Positions 1-7,800 of a stretch of 11,170 nt of DNA are shown here, in pieces. The notes under the pieces are model-generated. The model did no database searches. It was not told the DNA's origin and saw only the letters and a program-made list of their open reading frames with translations. The stretch is taken from the NCBI GenBank assembly GCA_027858795.1, contig JAQICF010000189.1, positions 1 through 11,170 on the forward strand, in the 5' to 3' direction. Both the position numbers and the translations under genes were made by a program. Position 1 is the first letter of the stretch, and every line of letters begins with the position of its first letter. This DNA is from Candidatus Delongbacteria bacterium (lineage in GTDB: Bacteria > Delongbacteria > UBA4055).

Positions 1-381
1 GAAGTAACAGAAGACGAAGTTTATAATACTCTTAAGATATCCGGTCAACATTTATCAATTGATTCACCTATAAAAGATGGTGAGGATAATAGACTTATTG
101 ATGTTCTTAAAAGTGATCAGAGTCCAATGCCGGATTCCGATCTAACTGATTTTTCTTTGAGTGTTGAGATCGAAAGAGCGTTAGAGACTTTATCACCAAG
201 AGAGAAAGAAGTTATTACAATGTATTTTGGTATTGAAAGATATGAACCACTTACTTTAGAAGAGATAGGTCAGGAGTTAAATCTTACAAGAGAGAGAATT
301 CGTCAGATCAAAGAAAAGGCTCTTCATAGGTTGAGACATAAATCAAGATCGAAGACTCTTAAGATGTATTTGGACAGATAA
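1..381 (+). CDS. rpoD: RNA polymerase primary sigma factor, C-terminal part (truncated by window edge)
   Basis: The reading frame is open from base 1, so the 126 residues seen are only the end of the gene. Residues about 20-40 (SIDSPIKDGEDNRLIDVL) match the sigma region 3.2 linker that reaches into the RNA polymerase active-site cleft. Residues about 56-126 are region 4, which binds the -35 element: LSPREKEVITMYFGI is region 4.1, and LTLEEIGQELNLTRERIRQI (about 85-104) is the 4.2 helix-turn-helix. The close match to the group 1 pattern, including the TRERIRQIKEKALHRLRH segment, points to the housekeeping sigma-70 family member rather than an ECF or sigma-32 type. An ATG at 127 is internal and not the start. 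The gene converges on the next one and ends in a shared hairpin terminator. Family assignment is very secure; primary versus a close group 2 paralogue cannot be fully settled without regions 1-2. Confidence 0.95.
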   Translation, partial: EVTEDEVYNTLKISGQHLSIDSPIKDGEDNRLIDVLKSDQSPMPDSDLTDFSLSVEIERALETLSPREKEVITMYFGIERYEPLTLEEIGQELNLTRERIRQIKEKALHRLRHKSRSKTLKMYLDR

Positions 382-410
382 AAGATTTAAGTTTAGAAGT
401 TAAAAAAATT

Positions 411-441
411 AAAAAGCCGATCAAATTGATCGGCTTTTTTT
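411..441. terminator. Bidirectional rho-independent terminator between convergent genes
   Basis: The stem GCCGATC (416-422) pairs with GATCGGC (428-434) around an AT-only loop. It is flanked by an A-run on the left (411-415) and a seven-T run on the right (435-441), so the hairpin is followed by U on either strand. It lies between the rpoD stop (381) and the minus-strand stop at 443-445 and should terminate both convergent transcripts. Confidence 0.93.
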
Positions 442-442
442 G

Positions 443-1588
443 TTACTTAATAAAATTATGTGGATAATCCGGCATACGATTCTGAAAAGTTAATACAGAC
501 TCTTTTTTTATCACACCTTTATCTACATTGATAGCCTTTTGAATTGTAATATCCTCCATCCAACTTTCATGGCCACCTAATATCGTTGACAAATAAACAA
601 TTAAAGCAGCAGATATTGATCTTGAAGCACTTTCCCACAGATAACTTGGAGTATGATCAACTGCATAATAATGGATGTTTTCTATATTCAGTATTGGATT
701 TTTAAAAGTTGTGGGCTTTGCAAAATAGAATCCCATACCTTCATCGCAACTAACATCAATAATTAAACAATCCTTTTTTAAAATATCTTTTTCTTCTTCA
801 GTCACAAAATCAAGAGGGTGGTCAGTATCCTGATAAATACCATTAATTATGATATCTGATTCACTGATCAATTCAGACAATGGGCTTACAGAACCATCAT
901 GTTCTTTAATAACTATTCTCGCTTCACCTTTATTGCCTTCACGGATACGAACATAATGAACATCCAGAACTTCTTCACGAACTTCATGATCCGGTCTTTG
1001 AATACAGATCGTTATATCTCTGAAACCATGAGCCTTCAGTGCATAAATAGCTCCACGACTTACTGCACCAAAACTAAAAATAATCACTTTACGCTGATTA
1101 CCATAATGACCATCAATACCCCTTAACTGTAATGCATGGATAACGGCACAATAACCTGCCATTTCATTATTCTTATAAAATGTATGTCTGCCCATTTGAC
1201 CATTTGGAGACCAAATAAACATATCTTCAAAAGCAATTAATGTTAATTTCCTGTCTATTGCAGTTTGTGTGATCTCGCCTTGCTGAGCACAATGCGGATA
1301 GCCCCATATAAATCCTCCTTCACGAATTTCCAGAAGATCAGCCAATACCGGTTTGGCAATTATAACCGAACCTATCTTTGTTAGTAGTTCATGGCGTGAA
1401 GCAACTCCTCCTGTTAGAGAAATGAAAAAATCATCATTTAATCCAAAAGGTTTACCATATCCTTTTTCAAATATTAATTGTTTCCTGATCTTTTCGGGTA
1501 GTCGTGCAAGATGATCCGGATGGATCGGTACTCGTTTTTCGTCTTCTTTTTTTGAAGTTCCAATAACTCCTAAGACTAATTCTTTCAT
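443..1588 (-). CDS. Alanine dehydrogenase/N5-(carboxyethyl)ornithine synthase-family oxidoreductase
   Basis: A 381-aa soluble protein of the AlaDH/PNT-like family. It resembles what I recall of N5-(carboxyethyl)ornithine synthase, which reductively joins pyruvate to ornithine using NADPH. Matching landmarks are KKEDEKRVPIHPDHL (13-27), FEKGYGKPFGLND (40-52), KLTLIAFEDMF (114-124), GRHTFYKNNEMAGYCAVIHA (133-152), IIDVSCDEGMG (276-286) and YYAVDHTPSYL (307-317). The dinucleotide-binding turn should lie near FSFGAVSRGAI (171-181), which is not a standard GxGxxG. The protein is longer than the roughly 310-residue ornithine enzyme, with an extra segment around 200-235 and a C-terminal extension. 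The start at 1588 is chosen over an in-frame ATG at 1621 because a strong Shine-Dalgarno site precedes it and the conserved KELVLGVIG strand begins there. It is separated from valS upstream by a terminator. Fold and family are secure; the substrate is not, and alanine, ornithine or lysine derivatives are all possible. Confidence 0.85.
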   Translation of the reverse strand: MKELVLGVIGTSKKEDEKRVPIHPDHLARLPEKIRKQLIFEKGYGKPFGLNDDFFISLTGGVASRHELLTKIGSVIIAKPVLADLLEIREGGFIWGYPHCAQQGEITQTAIDRKLTLIAFEDMFIWSPNGQMGRHTFYKNNEMAGYCAVIHALQLRGIDGHYGNQRKVIIFSFGAVSRGAIYALKAHGFRDITICIQRPDHEVREEVLDVHYVRIREGNKGEARIVIKEHDGSVSPLSELISESDIIINGIYQDTDHPLDFVTEEEKDILKKDCLIIDVSCDEGMGFYFAKPTTFKNPILNIENIHYYAVDHTPSYLWESASRSISAALIVYLSTILGGHESWMEDITIQKAINVDKGVIKKESVLTFQNRMPDYPHNFIK

Positions 1589-1591
1589 AAA

Positions 1592-1600
1592 TTCTCCTTT
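1592..1600 (-). promoter_or_regulatory. Ribosome binding site that decides the dehydrogenase start
   Basis: On the minus strand this reads AAAGGAGAA, with the GGAG core six bases upstream of the ATG at 1588-1586. It lies inside the longer reading frame that begins at 1621, which argues that translation starts at 1588 and not at 1621. Confidence 0.8.
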
Positions 1601-1711
1601 ATTAATTTTGTTAAAAAACAAATTAATCCCGGCTTGACAACCTTTAATTCAATTAGAATTCGTCTGCTGGATGGAGAGAATATGTTATTAAGGCAGCAAT
1701 AAGAGTAATGA

Positions 1712-1725
1712 TTGATTGAAATCAA
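1712..1725. other. Short perfect palindrome in the dehydrogenase upstream region
   Basis: TTGATT and AATCAA form perfect 6-base arms around a 2-base centre, about 125 bases upstream of the dehydrogenase start and downstream of the valS terminator. The size and position would suit a dimeric repressor or activator, but one such site in AT-rich DNA can arise by chance. I found no convincing -35/-10 pair for the gene nearby. Confidence 0.2.
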
Positions 1726-1794
1726 AATGGAACAAATCCGTTTCCAATATACACAATATTTCAGAAAATAGCGAGGTTTAAAATATGTGATAAT

Positions 1795-1823
1795 AAAAAA
1801 AAGGCGAGTTATGTAACTCGCCT
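1795..1823 (-). terminator. Rho-independent terminator of valS
   Basis: AGGCGAGTTA (1802-1811) and TAACTCGCCT (1814-1823) form a perfect 10-base stem. Read on the minus strand it is followed directly by a run of eight T (A-run at 1795-1802 on the plus strand). It sits 41 bases past the valS stop and separates valS from the dehydrogenase gene. Confidence 0.93.
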
Positions 1824-1826
1824 GAA

Positions 1827-1852
1827 TTCCCGTGTCAAGCACGAGAATGACA
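1827..1852. repeat. Remnant of a dispersed palindromic intergenic repeat
   Basis: TTCCCGTG (1827-1834) pairs with CACGAGAA (1840-1847) with one mismatch and is followed by TGACA. The pattern, an imperfect CCCG/CGGG-type hairpin followed by AATGACA, resembles the short palindromic repeats scattered in many bacterial genomes. It lies between the valS stop and its terminator, so it is in the 3' end of the valS transcript. Only one copy is in this window, so its repetitive nature is inferred from resemblance. Confidence 0.4.
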
Positions 1853-1863
1853 ATAAATAGGGA

Positions 1864-4500
1864 CTATCCCAGATTCTCAAGATTCTTTTTCAGCTTTTCG
1901 ATCGCATCAATATTATTTGCAAGTTTGTCTTTTTCTTTTGTAATAACCTGTTCAGGAGCATTTGAAACGAATTGTTCGTTACCAAGTTTCTTATTGATCC
2001 CAAAGTTGATACCTTCAAGTCTCTTGATCTCTTTTTCGATCTTCTCTTTTTCAGCACCAATATCGATAATATCTTCCAATGGAATAAATATCTCAGTTCC
2101 ACTTACAACGAAGCTAGAAGCCAATTTCGGAGACTCGGCATTTGCATCAAAGGTTATCTCACTGATCTTTCCCAGATGTTTTATAATAGAGCTGAATTGA
2201 CTTATTGAAGTATCATCAGATTTTAAGATAATATTCAATTCTTTTGACATTGGGATATTATTCTCGGCTCTAACATTTCTAATTTTTCCGATTATATCTT
2301 TGATGATCTCCATTTGATCTTCATCTTTTGTAGAAACCAGATTTTTATCATAATCTGGTAAAGTTGATAACATTATCGAGTCATTCTCAGAACGATCTTC
2401 AATACCCATCCATAGTTCCTCAGTAATAAATGGCATGAACGGATGGAGTAATTTAAGTGCAATATCAAAAACATAGAAGGCATTCTCAAGAACTGCTTTT
2501 TTCTCTTCTAAATTGTCAGCTTGGAGTCTGGATTTAGCCATCTCAATATACCAGTCACAAAGATCGTTCCACAAGAATTCATAAACAGCTTTAACAGCTT
2601 CATTAGGATGGAAAGTCTTTATCTTTTCTTCAGTAATATTTAAAGTTTGCTGCAATCTTGAATTGATCCAACGATCCTCAGGTGAATCAAGATGCATCTT
2701 TTGTTCGATCTGACCTTCAAATTGTTCTTTATGCATCATTAAGAATCTTGATGCGTTCCAAACTTTATTTGCAAAATTTTTCCCAAGATCACATTTTTCC
2801 TTAGAAAATAAAACATCATTCCCTGTTGGAGTCAGTCTTATCAGAGTAAATCTTAAAGCATCAGATCCGTACTCATTTATTATTTCCAATGGATCGGGAG
2901 AATTTCCGAGAGATTTACTCATTTTACGACCTTTTTCATCTCTTACAACACCATGGAAATAAACATCATGGAAAGGGATTTCCTTTTTATATTCCATCCC
3001 TGCGATTATCATTCTGGCAACCCAGAAGAAAATAATATCTGGAGCTGTTACTAATAAATTTGTTGGATAGAAATACTCTTCTTCCTCTTTATTTGTATGA
3101 ATTCCGAAAGGCCATAGCCAACTTGAAGCCCATGTATCTAAAACATCTTCATCCTGATAGATGCCATCACTTTTGCCGCAATTAGAACAAACCTGTGGTT
3201 TATTTTTTTCAATCATTATAACATCACTACACTCAGGATTTGAACAATAATAAGCAGGTATTCTATGTCCCCACCACAATTGTCTTGAGATACACCAATC
3301 TCGAATATTATCCAACCAATGATAATAAGTCTTTTCCCATCTTTCTGGATGGAATTTTATCTTTCCCTGTTTTACAACTTCGATAGCAGGTTTTACGATC
3401 TCATCCATTGCAAGATACCATTGCTCACTCATCAAATATTCAATCGGAACCTTTCCTCTTTCACTGATACTTACCTGATGAATATGGTCTTGGATTTTTT
3501 CAACTAATCCCATCTCAGTAAGTTTTTTAACAACCAATTTTCTTGCAACATATCTATCAAGACCGATAAAGTCTTCAGGAACCTGATTGTTCATAGTTGC
3601 ATCTTTATTGATCACTGTGATCATCTTTAAATTATGTTTTTTACCGAGCTTATTGTCATTAGGATCATGAGCAGGAGTTATCTTTACTGCACCTGTTCCT
3701 TTTTCAGGGTCAGCATATTCATCAGCAATAATAGGTAATTCTCTGTCCATAAATGGTAAAATAGCGGTTTGACCGATAAGATGTTTTAGTTTCTCATTTT
3801 CTGGATGAATAGCGATCGCAGTATCACCGAACATTGTTTCAGGTCTTGTGGTTGCTATAGTAACGTGTTCATCACTGTCTTTGATAGGATAGTTGAAGTA
3901 CCAAAGTTTTCCATTCTTTTCCTCGAACAAAACTTCTTCATCAGAGATAACCGATTGAGAAACAGGGCACCAGTTAACAAGTCGGTAACCTTTGTATATT
4001 AATCCTTTCTTGTGAAGGTCTATGAATGTATCAATTACCCTGTCAGAATACATTTCATCCATTGTAAATCTTTCTCTTTCCCAGTCACATGCACAACCGA
4101 TCTTTTTCAACTGTTCAATAATAATTCCACCATGCTCATCTTTCCATTTATAAGCTTCTTTAAGAAAATTTTCTCTTCCAAGCTCTTCTTTTTTAATACC
4201 TTGAGCAGCTAATTTTTCTACAACTTTATTTTCAGTTGCAATAGATGCATGGTCTGTTCCCGGGATCCAGATCGTTTCTTTCCCTTTCAGCTTATTCCAT
4301 CTAATATATATATCTTGAACAGTATTATTTAAAACATGGCCGATATGTAAGATCCCGGTTACATTTGGAGGTGGAATAACTATAGCATAAGGTTCTTTAT
4401 CTTTATTGATCTTTCCTTTGAATAGACCTTGATCGGTCCACTTCTTATAAAGTTTTGTTTCAATATTTTTTGGATCATATGCAGTATTTATATCTGACAT
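1864..4500 (-). CDS. valS: Valine--tRNA ligase
   Basis: A complete 878-aa class I aminoacyl-tRNA synthetase that charges tRNA-Val in the cytoplasm and edits mischarged threonine. The ATP-binding HIGH motif is at 52-55, in PPPNVTGILHIGHVLN. The CP1 editing domain spans about 200-350, with TTRPETMFGDTA at 218-229 and GTGAVKITPAHD at 268-279. Cysteines C419, C424, C438 and C441 (CSNPEC and CSNC) form a likely zinc knuckle. KMSKS is at 526-530. The anticodon-binding helical domain follows (about 600-760). Residues about 812-878, rich in Lys and Glu, form the C-terminal coiled-coil arm typical of bacterial ValRS. Length is normal. The ATG at 4500 is preceded by AAAAGGAG at good spacing and by a consensus-like promoter. 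No break or missing motif was seen. The closely related IleRS and LeuRS are excluded by the ValRS-type motif contexts and C-terminal arm. Confidence 0.98.
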   Translation of the reverse strand: MSDINTAYDPKNIETKLYKKWTDQGLFKGKINKDKEPYAIVIPPPNVTGILHIGHVLNNTVQDIYIRWNKLKGKETIWIPGTDHASIATENKVVEKLAAQGIKKEELGRENFLKEAYKWKDEHGGIIIEQLKKIGCACDWERERFTMDEMYSDRVIDTFIDLHKKGLIYKGYRLVNWCPVSQSVISDEEVLFEEKNGKLWYFNYPIKDSDEHVTIATTRPETMFGDTAIAIHPENEKLKHLIGQTAILPFMDRELPIIADEYADPEKGTGAVKITPAHDPNDNKLGKKHNLKMITVINKDATMNNQVPEDFIGLDRYVARKLVVKKLTEMGLVEKIQDHIHQVSISERGKVPIEYLMSEQWYLAMDEIVKPAIEVVKQGKIKFHPERWEKTYYHWLDNIRDWCISRQLWWGHRIPAYYCSNPECSDVIMIEKNKPQVCSNCGKSDGIYQDEDVLDTWASSWLWPFGIHTNKEEEEYFYPTNLLVTAPDIIFFWVARMIIAGMEYKKEIPFHDVYFHGVVRDEKGRKMSKSLGNSPDPLEIINEYGSDALRFTLIRLTPTGNDVLFSKEKCDLGKNFANKVWNASRFLMMHKEQFEGQIEQKMHLDSPEDRWINSRLQQTLNITEEKIKTFHPNEAVKAVYEFLWNDLCDWYIEMAKSRLQADNLEEKKAVLENAFYVFDIALKLLHPFMPFITEELWMGIEDRSENDSIMLSTLPDYDKNLVSTKDEDQMEIIKDIIGKIRNVRAENNIPMSKELNIILKSDDTSISQFSSIIKHLGKISEITFDANAESPKLASSFVVSGTEIFIPLEDIIDIGAEKEKIEKEIKRLEGINFGINKKLGNEQFVSNAPEQVITKEKDKLANNIDAIEKLKKNLENLG

Positions 4501-4530
4501 CTTTTTTGCTCCTTTTAATTAATAGGTTAG

Positions 4531-4559
4531 AATATAATTATTGTTTAAATTATTATCAA
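4531..4559 (-). promoter_or_regulatory. Sigma-70 type promoter of valS
   Basis: On the minus strand, TTGATA (4559-4554) and TATATT (4536-4531) are separated by exactly 17 bases. Each hexamer matches the consensus at five of six positions. The predicted start lies about 25 bases before the ATG of valS, leaving room for the AAAAGGAG ribosome binding site. The first base of the -10 box is 36 bases from the start codon. Confidence 0.65.
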
Positions 4560-4751
4560 GGCTTAATGACAGAAGTATGTGATTGTTTATAAATAAAAAA
4601 AGGCATAACTCTCTATCAAGAAGCCATAGGGACGGTAACAGAGTGGTTAAAATATTTTCTGGAGTTAATTTGCATTTGTTTTCTCTTTTTTCATTCGAGC
4701 GTGAATATAAGTATTTTATTTTAATTTTGAAAGAATTTATTTTACGGATAC
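4560..4751. other. Noncoding spacer between valS promoter and the protease-gene terminator
   Basis: AT-rich sequence with no supportable gene. A reading frame on the plus strand here has no ribosome binding site, no recognisable protein and an AT-driven composition, and it runs into the terminator. A more GC-rich patch at 4624-4648 (around GGGACGGTAACAGAG) looks unlike its surroundings and could be a repeat remnant, but I see no partner copy in this window. Confidence 0.5.
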
Positions 4752-4781
4752 AAAAAAAAGAGTCGCAAAAGCGACTCTTTT
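4752..4781 (-). terminator. Rho-independent terminator of the exported-protein cluster
   Basis: AGAGTCGC (4759-4766) and GCGACTCT (4771-4778) pair perfectly around an AAAA loop, extended by further A-T pairs to an 11-base stem. On the minus strand the stem is followed by a T-run (A4752-4759 on the plus strand). It begins 23 bases beyond the stop codon of the 1266-aa gene. It is the only strong terminator seen downstream of the three-gene run. The flanking A and T runs may also let it act on the plus strand, where no gene is known to need it. Confidence 0.93.
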
Positions 4782-4803
4782 AGAATTGAAATATTGTTGA
4801 AAA

Positions 4804-7800
4804 TTATTTTAACAATAACATTTTCTTCGTACTTACTACTCTTCCATTAGCAACTAAAGAATAATAGAAAATACCATTCGAAAGCTTACTTGCATCAAAT
4901 GTTACACTGTGATTACCTACGCTTTGTGAAGCATTCACAAGGTCAGCTACAACACTACCGTTTGAGCTATAAACTTTGATACTAACATTTGCGTCTTGTG
5001 AAAGTGCATAGCTTATCTCTGTAGTTGGGTTGAACGGATTCGGATAGTTCTGATATAATGTGAATTCAGAAGGTAATTGAGATTCAACTATTTCAGTCTT
5101 ATCACCTTCTCCACTTCCATATGATTTTGAAAGTAAGTCATTTAATTTTGACCCATAATCTTCGGTACTTTCTCCTCTTTTACTACTCACATCCATCATC
5201 ATATCACATATAGCTATATCAATCTCTGCAAGAATAACTTCTTCATCAGTTAAAGCTTCTTCTTTCATTTCTTCTGCAAGTAACTTCGCTGTTGGATAGT
5301 TCTTCCCTTTGATATGTGTCGCGATCTTCATCTCTTTGAAGAACTTCTTATGAGTAGTATTATCTGAAGTAAGACCTTCATCGTAAGTCATAAGAAGAGG
5401 ATCTGTTGAAATATCTGCTTCGAAATAAACATACGGTAATCTTGCTAAAGCAACATAGTATTCTGGGGAATCTTCGTATTTATCTATCAATTTCTCATAC
5501 TTTTTTATTGAAGCTGTATAATTCCCTTTCCCTTCTAAAAATATAGCACTTGATAATAAAATACTTTCCTTACTTGGTGCTCCATTTGAACTATATGTTG
5601 GTTGTTCTCCCAACTCATCAACAAAAGGTTCGGTTGCCCAAGGGTCATAATATAGTTTATATTCATCCCAACCTAAATTGAAGAAACCATCCACTACTGT
5701 TGCTGCACCCCAATAATTTTTCCTCGCTTGAATATTTAATGCTGAAGGATCTAAGAACATTGGAGGATCTAAAGTATATGGAGCAACTGAAATACATGGG
5801 ATATCAGGTAACAACCCCTGTTGTCCTGAATAAATATTATTCATCCCTTCGTCAAGGTAAATATTACCGTATGGCATAATTCCAATTTGTGCATCAGGGA
5901 ATGGGAAAGGTGATGTATAATTACTGATCGTACCATTATTTATAATAGAATTATTAACACTTGAATTTTTGGTATCAAGTATCAGCTGTGGGAATGCGTT
6001 ATGACCAAATACAAAAATACCAAATCGTTTATTATTTCTAATAACGTTTTCTGTAATTGTAGGTGCACTTGATGTAAAACGAACTCCAATATCATAATTC
6101 TCAATTATATTACTTCTGAGATCACCGTTTGAAACAGCAAGCGATATTCCCGTACCAATTTCAGTTCCTGTTAACGTATTCGATACTATTGAATAATTAT
6201 TACAATTAACAAGATTAATTCCGTTTTCACAATTCGTTATTTCACATTGCTCAATTATACATGAACTACCTATTTCATATGTAACCAATCCATCAGGTGA
6301 ACCACTCACAGCATATTCCGCACCTGAAATTTTTGTTCTATTTAGAATTATTGAACTATTTGGCTCACAAATAATTCCTTTCCAGTTATTACCTGTCATT
6401 ACAATATAGTTATCAATTGTAATATCACCATAATCAGGAGTAATAGTTGATTCTAATGAACTGTACTGTCCTACAATTAAAGAAGAACCTTCAAGTCCAT
6501 TAATTTTAGCTTTTTCATCAAGATACATTGTGTGACCATCATTAATGGTCAATGAAGAATTTTCCATTAGTTCAAGCTGAGTTAAACTAGGTAATGTAAA
6601 ATCACCAGTTATTTTCACATCACCATCAACAATAACTTTTGCACCTGCTTCTAAAACTAAATTTGCACCCTCTTCAATTATAAGCTCTGAACCTGATTGC
6701 AAGTTCAATATACAACCAGCTTTAATCACTAACTCAGAACCAATTTTCAATTTAAGAGTGGAAAGGTCAATTATTTGAATAGATGACCCTTCAATGACTG
6801 TAACTAATGAATTTTCTTCCATTTCAAGAAGAGATTCTCCATTTATAGAAATCGCAGTATTACGAATCTCACTAATACCTAAAAATAAAGTTAAGCAATT
6901 ATTATTTGTATTTAGAGATACATTTGTAATATTAGAATTGTTTAAGGATATATAACCTTCTGAATTAAATAACATTCTTTCAGATTCGTATCCTTCAATA
7001 TAACTATTTTGAAGAAGTAAATCTGTACCTGAATTGATATTGAAAATCCCTTGATTTAAATTTAATGTACTGCTTGAGAGAGAAATATATACATCTTCAA
7101 TATTCACATCTCCAAAAGTTGCTATTATAGAAGACACTGTTCTTGGCATTCCAAAACTCTTTAAAGTTGAATTCGCAATCTCCAGAGAACTCTCTCTGAG
7201 TGTTATGGAATTAGGTGCTTTGTAATCAGTAACATCTCCTTTCACTAAAGATTTATCAAAACCCTTACCTTCAAAAAGAGAGTTTGTAATTGAAAGCTTT
7301 GAAGATGGCATTGTAACACTGATACCTCTACCGTCAAATAAAGTTGTATGTGAATTATTTAATTTAAGCTCATTTTTAGGTTGAATCACTAAACCTTGCA
7401 CAATCCCTATAATACCACTTAATCCATCTTCGTCAGCAAAGAGATATGAATTAGGATCATCGCATTCATTAAAAAGTAGTGTCGGATATTCTAAAGATGT
7501 ATGGTAACCGATATTTTCAGTATCAGAATAATCAGGTTTCTCGAGCCACTCACTATCATTACCTGCATCAATTAATGTATTCTGAGCAATATTCCACCTT
7601 CTCGCTTCCTCAATAGTAATAATACCATCGTCATAACCGAAAGTGGGATCGTAACCAATTCCGTCAGCTTCATTGAAATATACCGCTGGAATAGTTTCCC
7701 CGGAATTATTTTCATAATCCAGATGATAGTACTCCTGAAACTGAGGATTTTCTCCTGCCATTGAACTATATTTATGAAAATTAAACTCTGAATGGATGTA

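Noticed and set aside
1634..1665. A perfect TTGACA on the plus strand that could start a promoter.
   Set aside because: The nearest -10-like hexamer (TAGAAT) is only 14 bases away and there is no plus-strand gene downstream, only the 3' end of valS on the other strand.
1585..1842. An 85-residue minus-strand reading frame between valS and the dehydrogenase.
   Set aside because: It runs through the valS terminator and repeat remnant, overlaps the dehydrogenase start and has no recognisable protein features.
1832..4212. Several plus-strand reading frames opposite valS.
   Set aside because: They are antisense shadows of a well conserved valS frame, with Phe/Ser/Leu-rich translations and no ribosome binding sites.
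4633..4660. A tRNA-like A-box (acagagtggttaaaa) suggesting a tRNA-Ser or tRNA-Leu fragment.
   Set aside because: No acceptor stem, anticodon arm or T-loop (GGTTCGAATCC-like) could be found at the right distance on this strand.
4583..4783. A 66-residue plus-strand reading frame between valS and the protease gene.
   Set aside because: It has no ribosome binding site, overlaps a terminator hairpin at its end and has a composition expected of noncoding AT-rich DNA.
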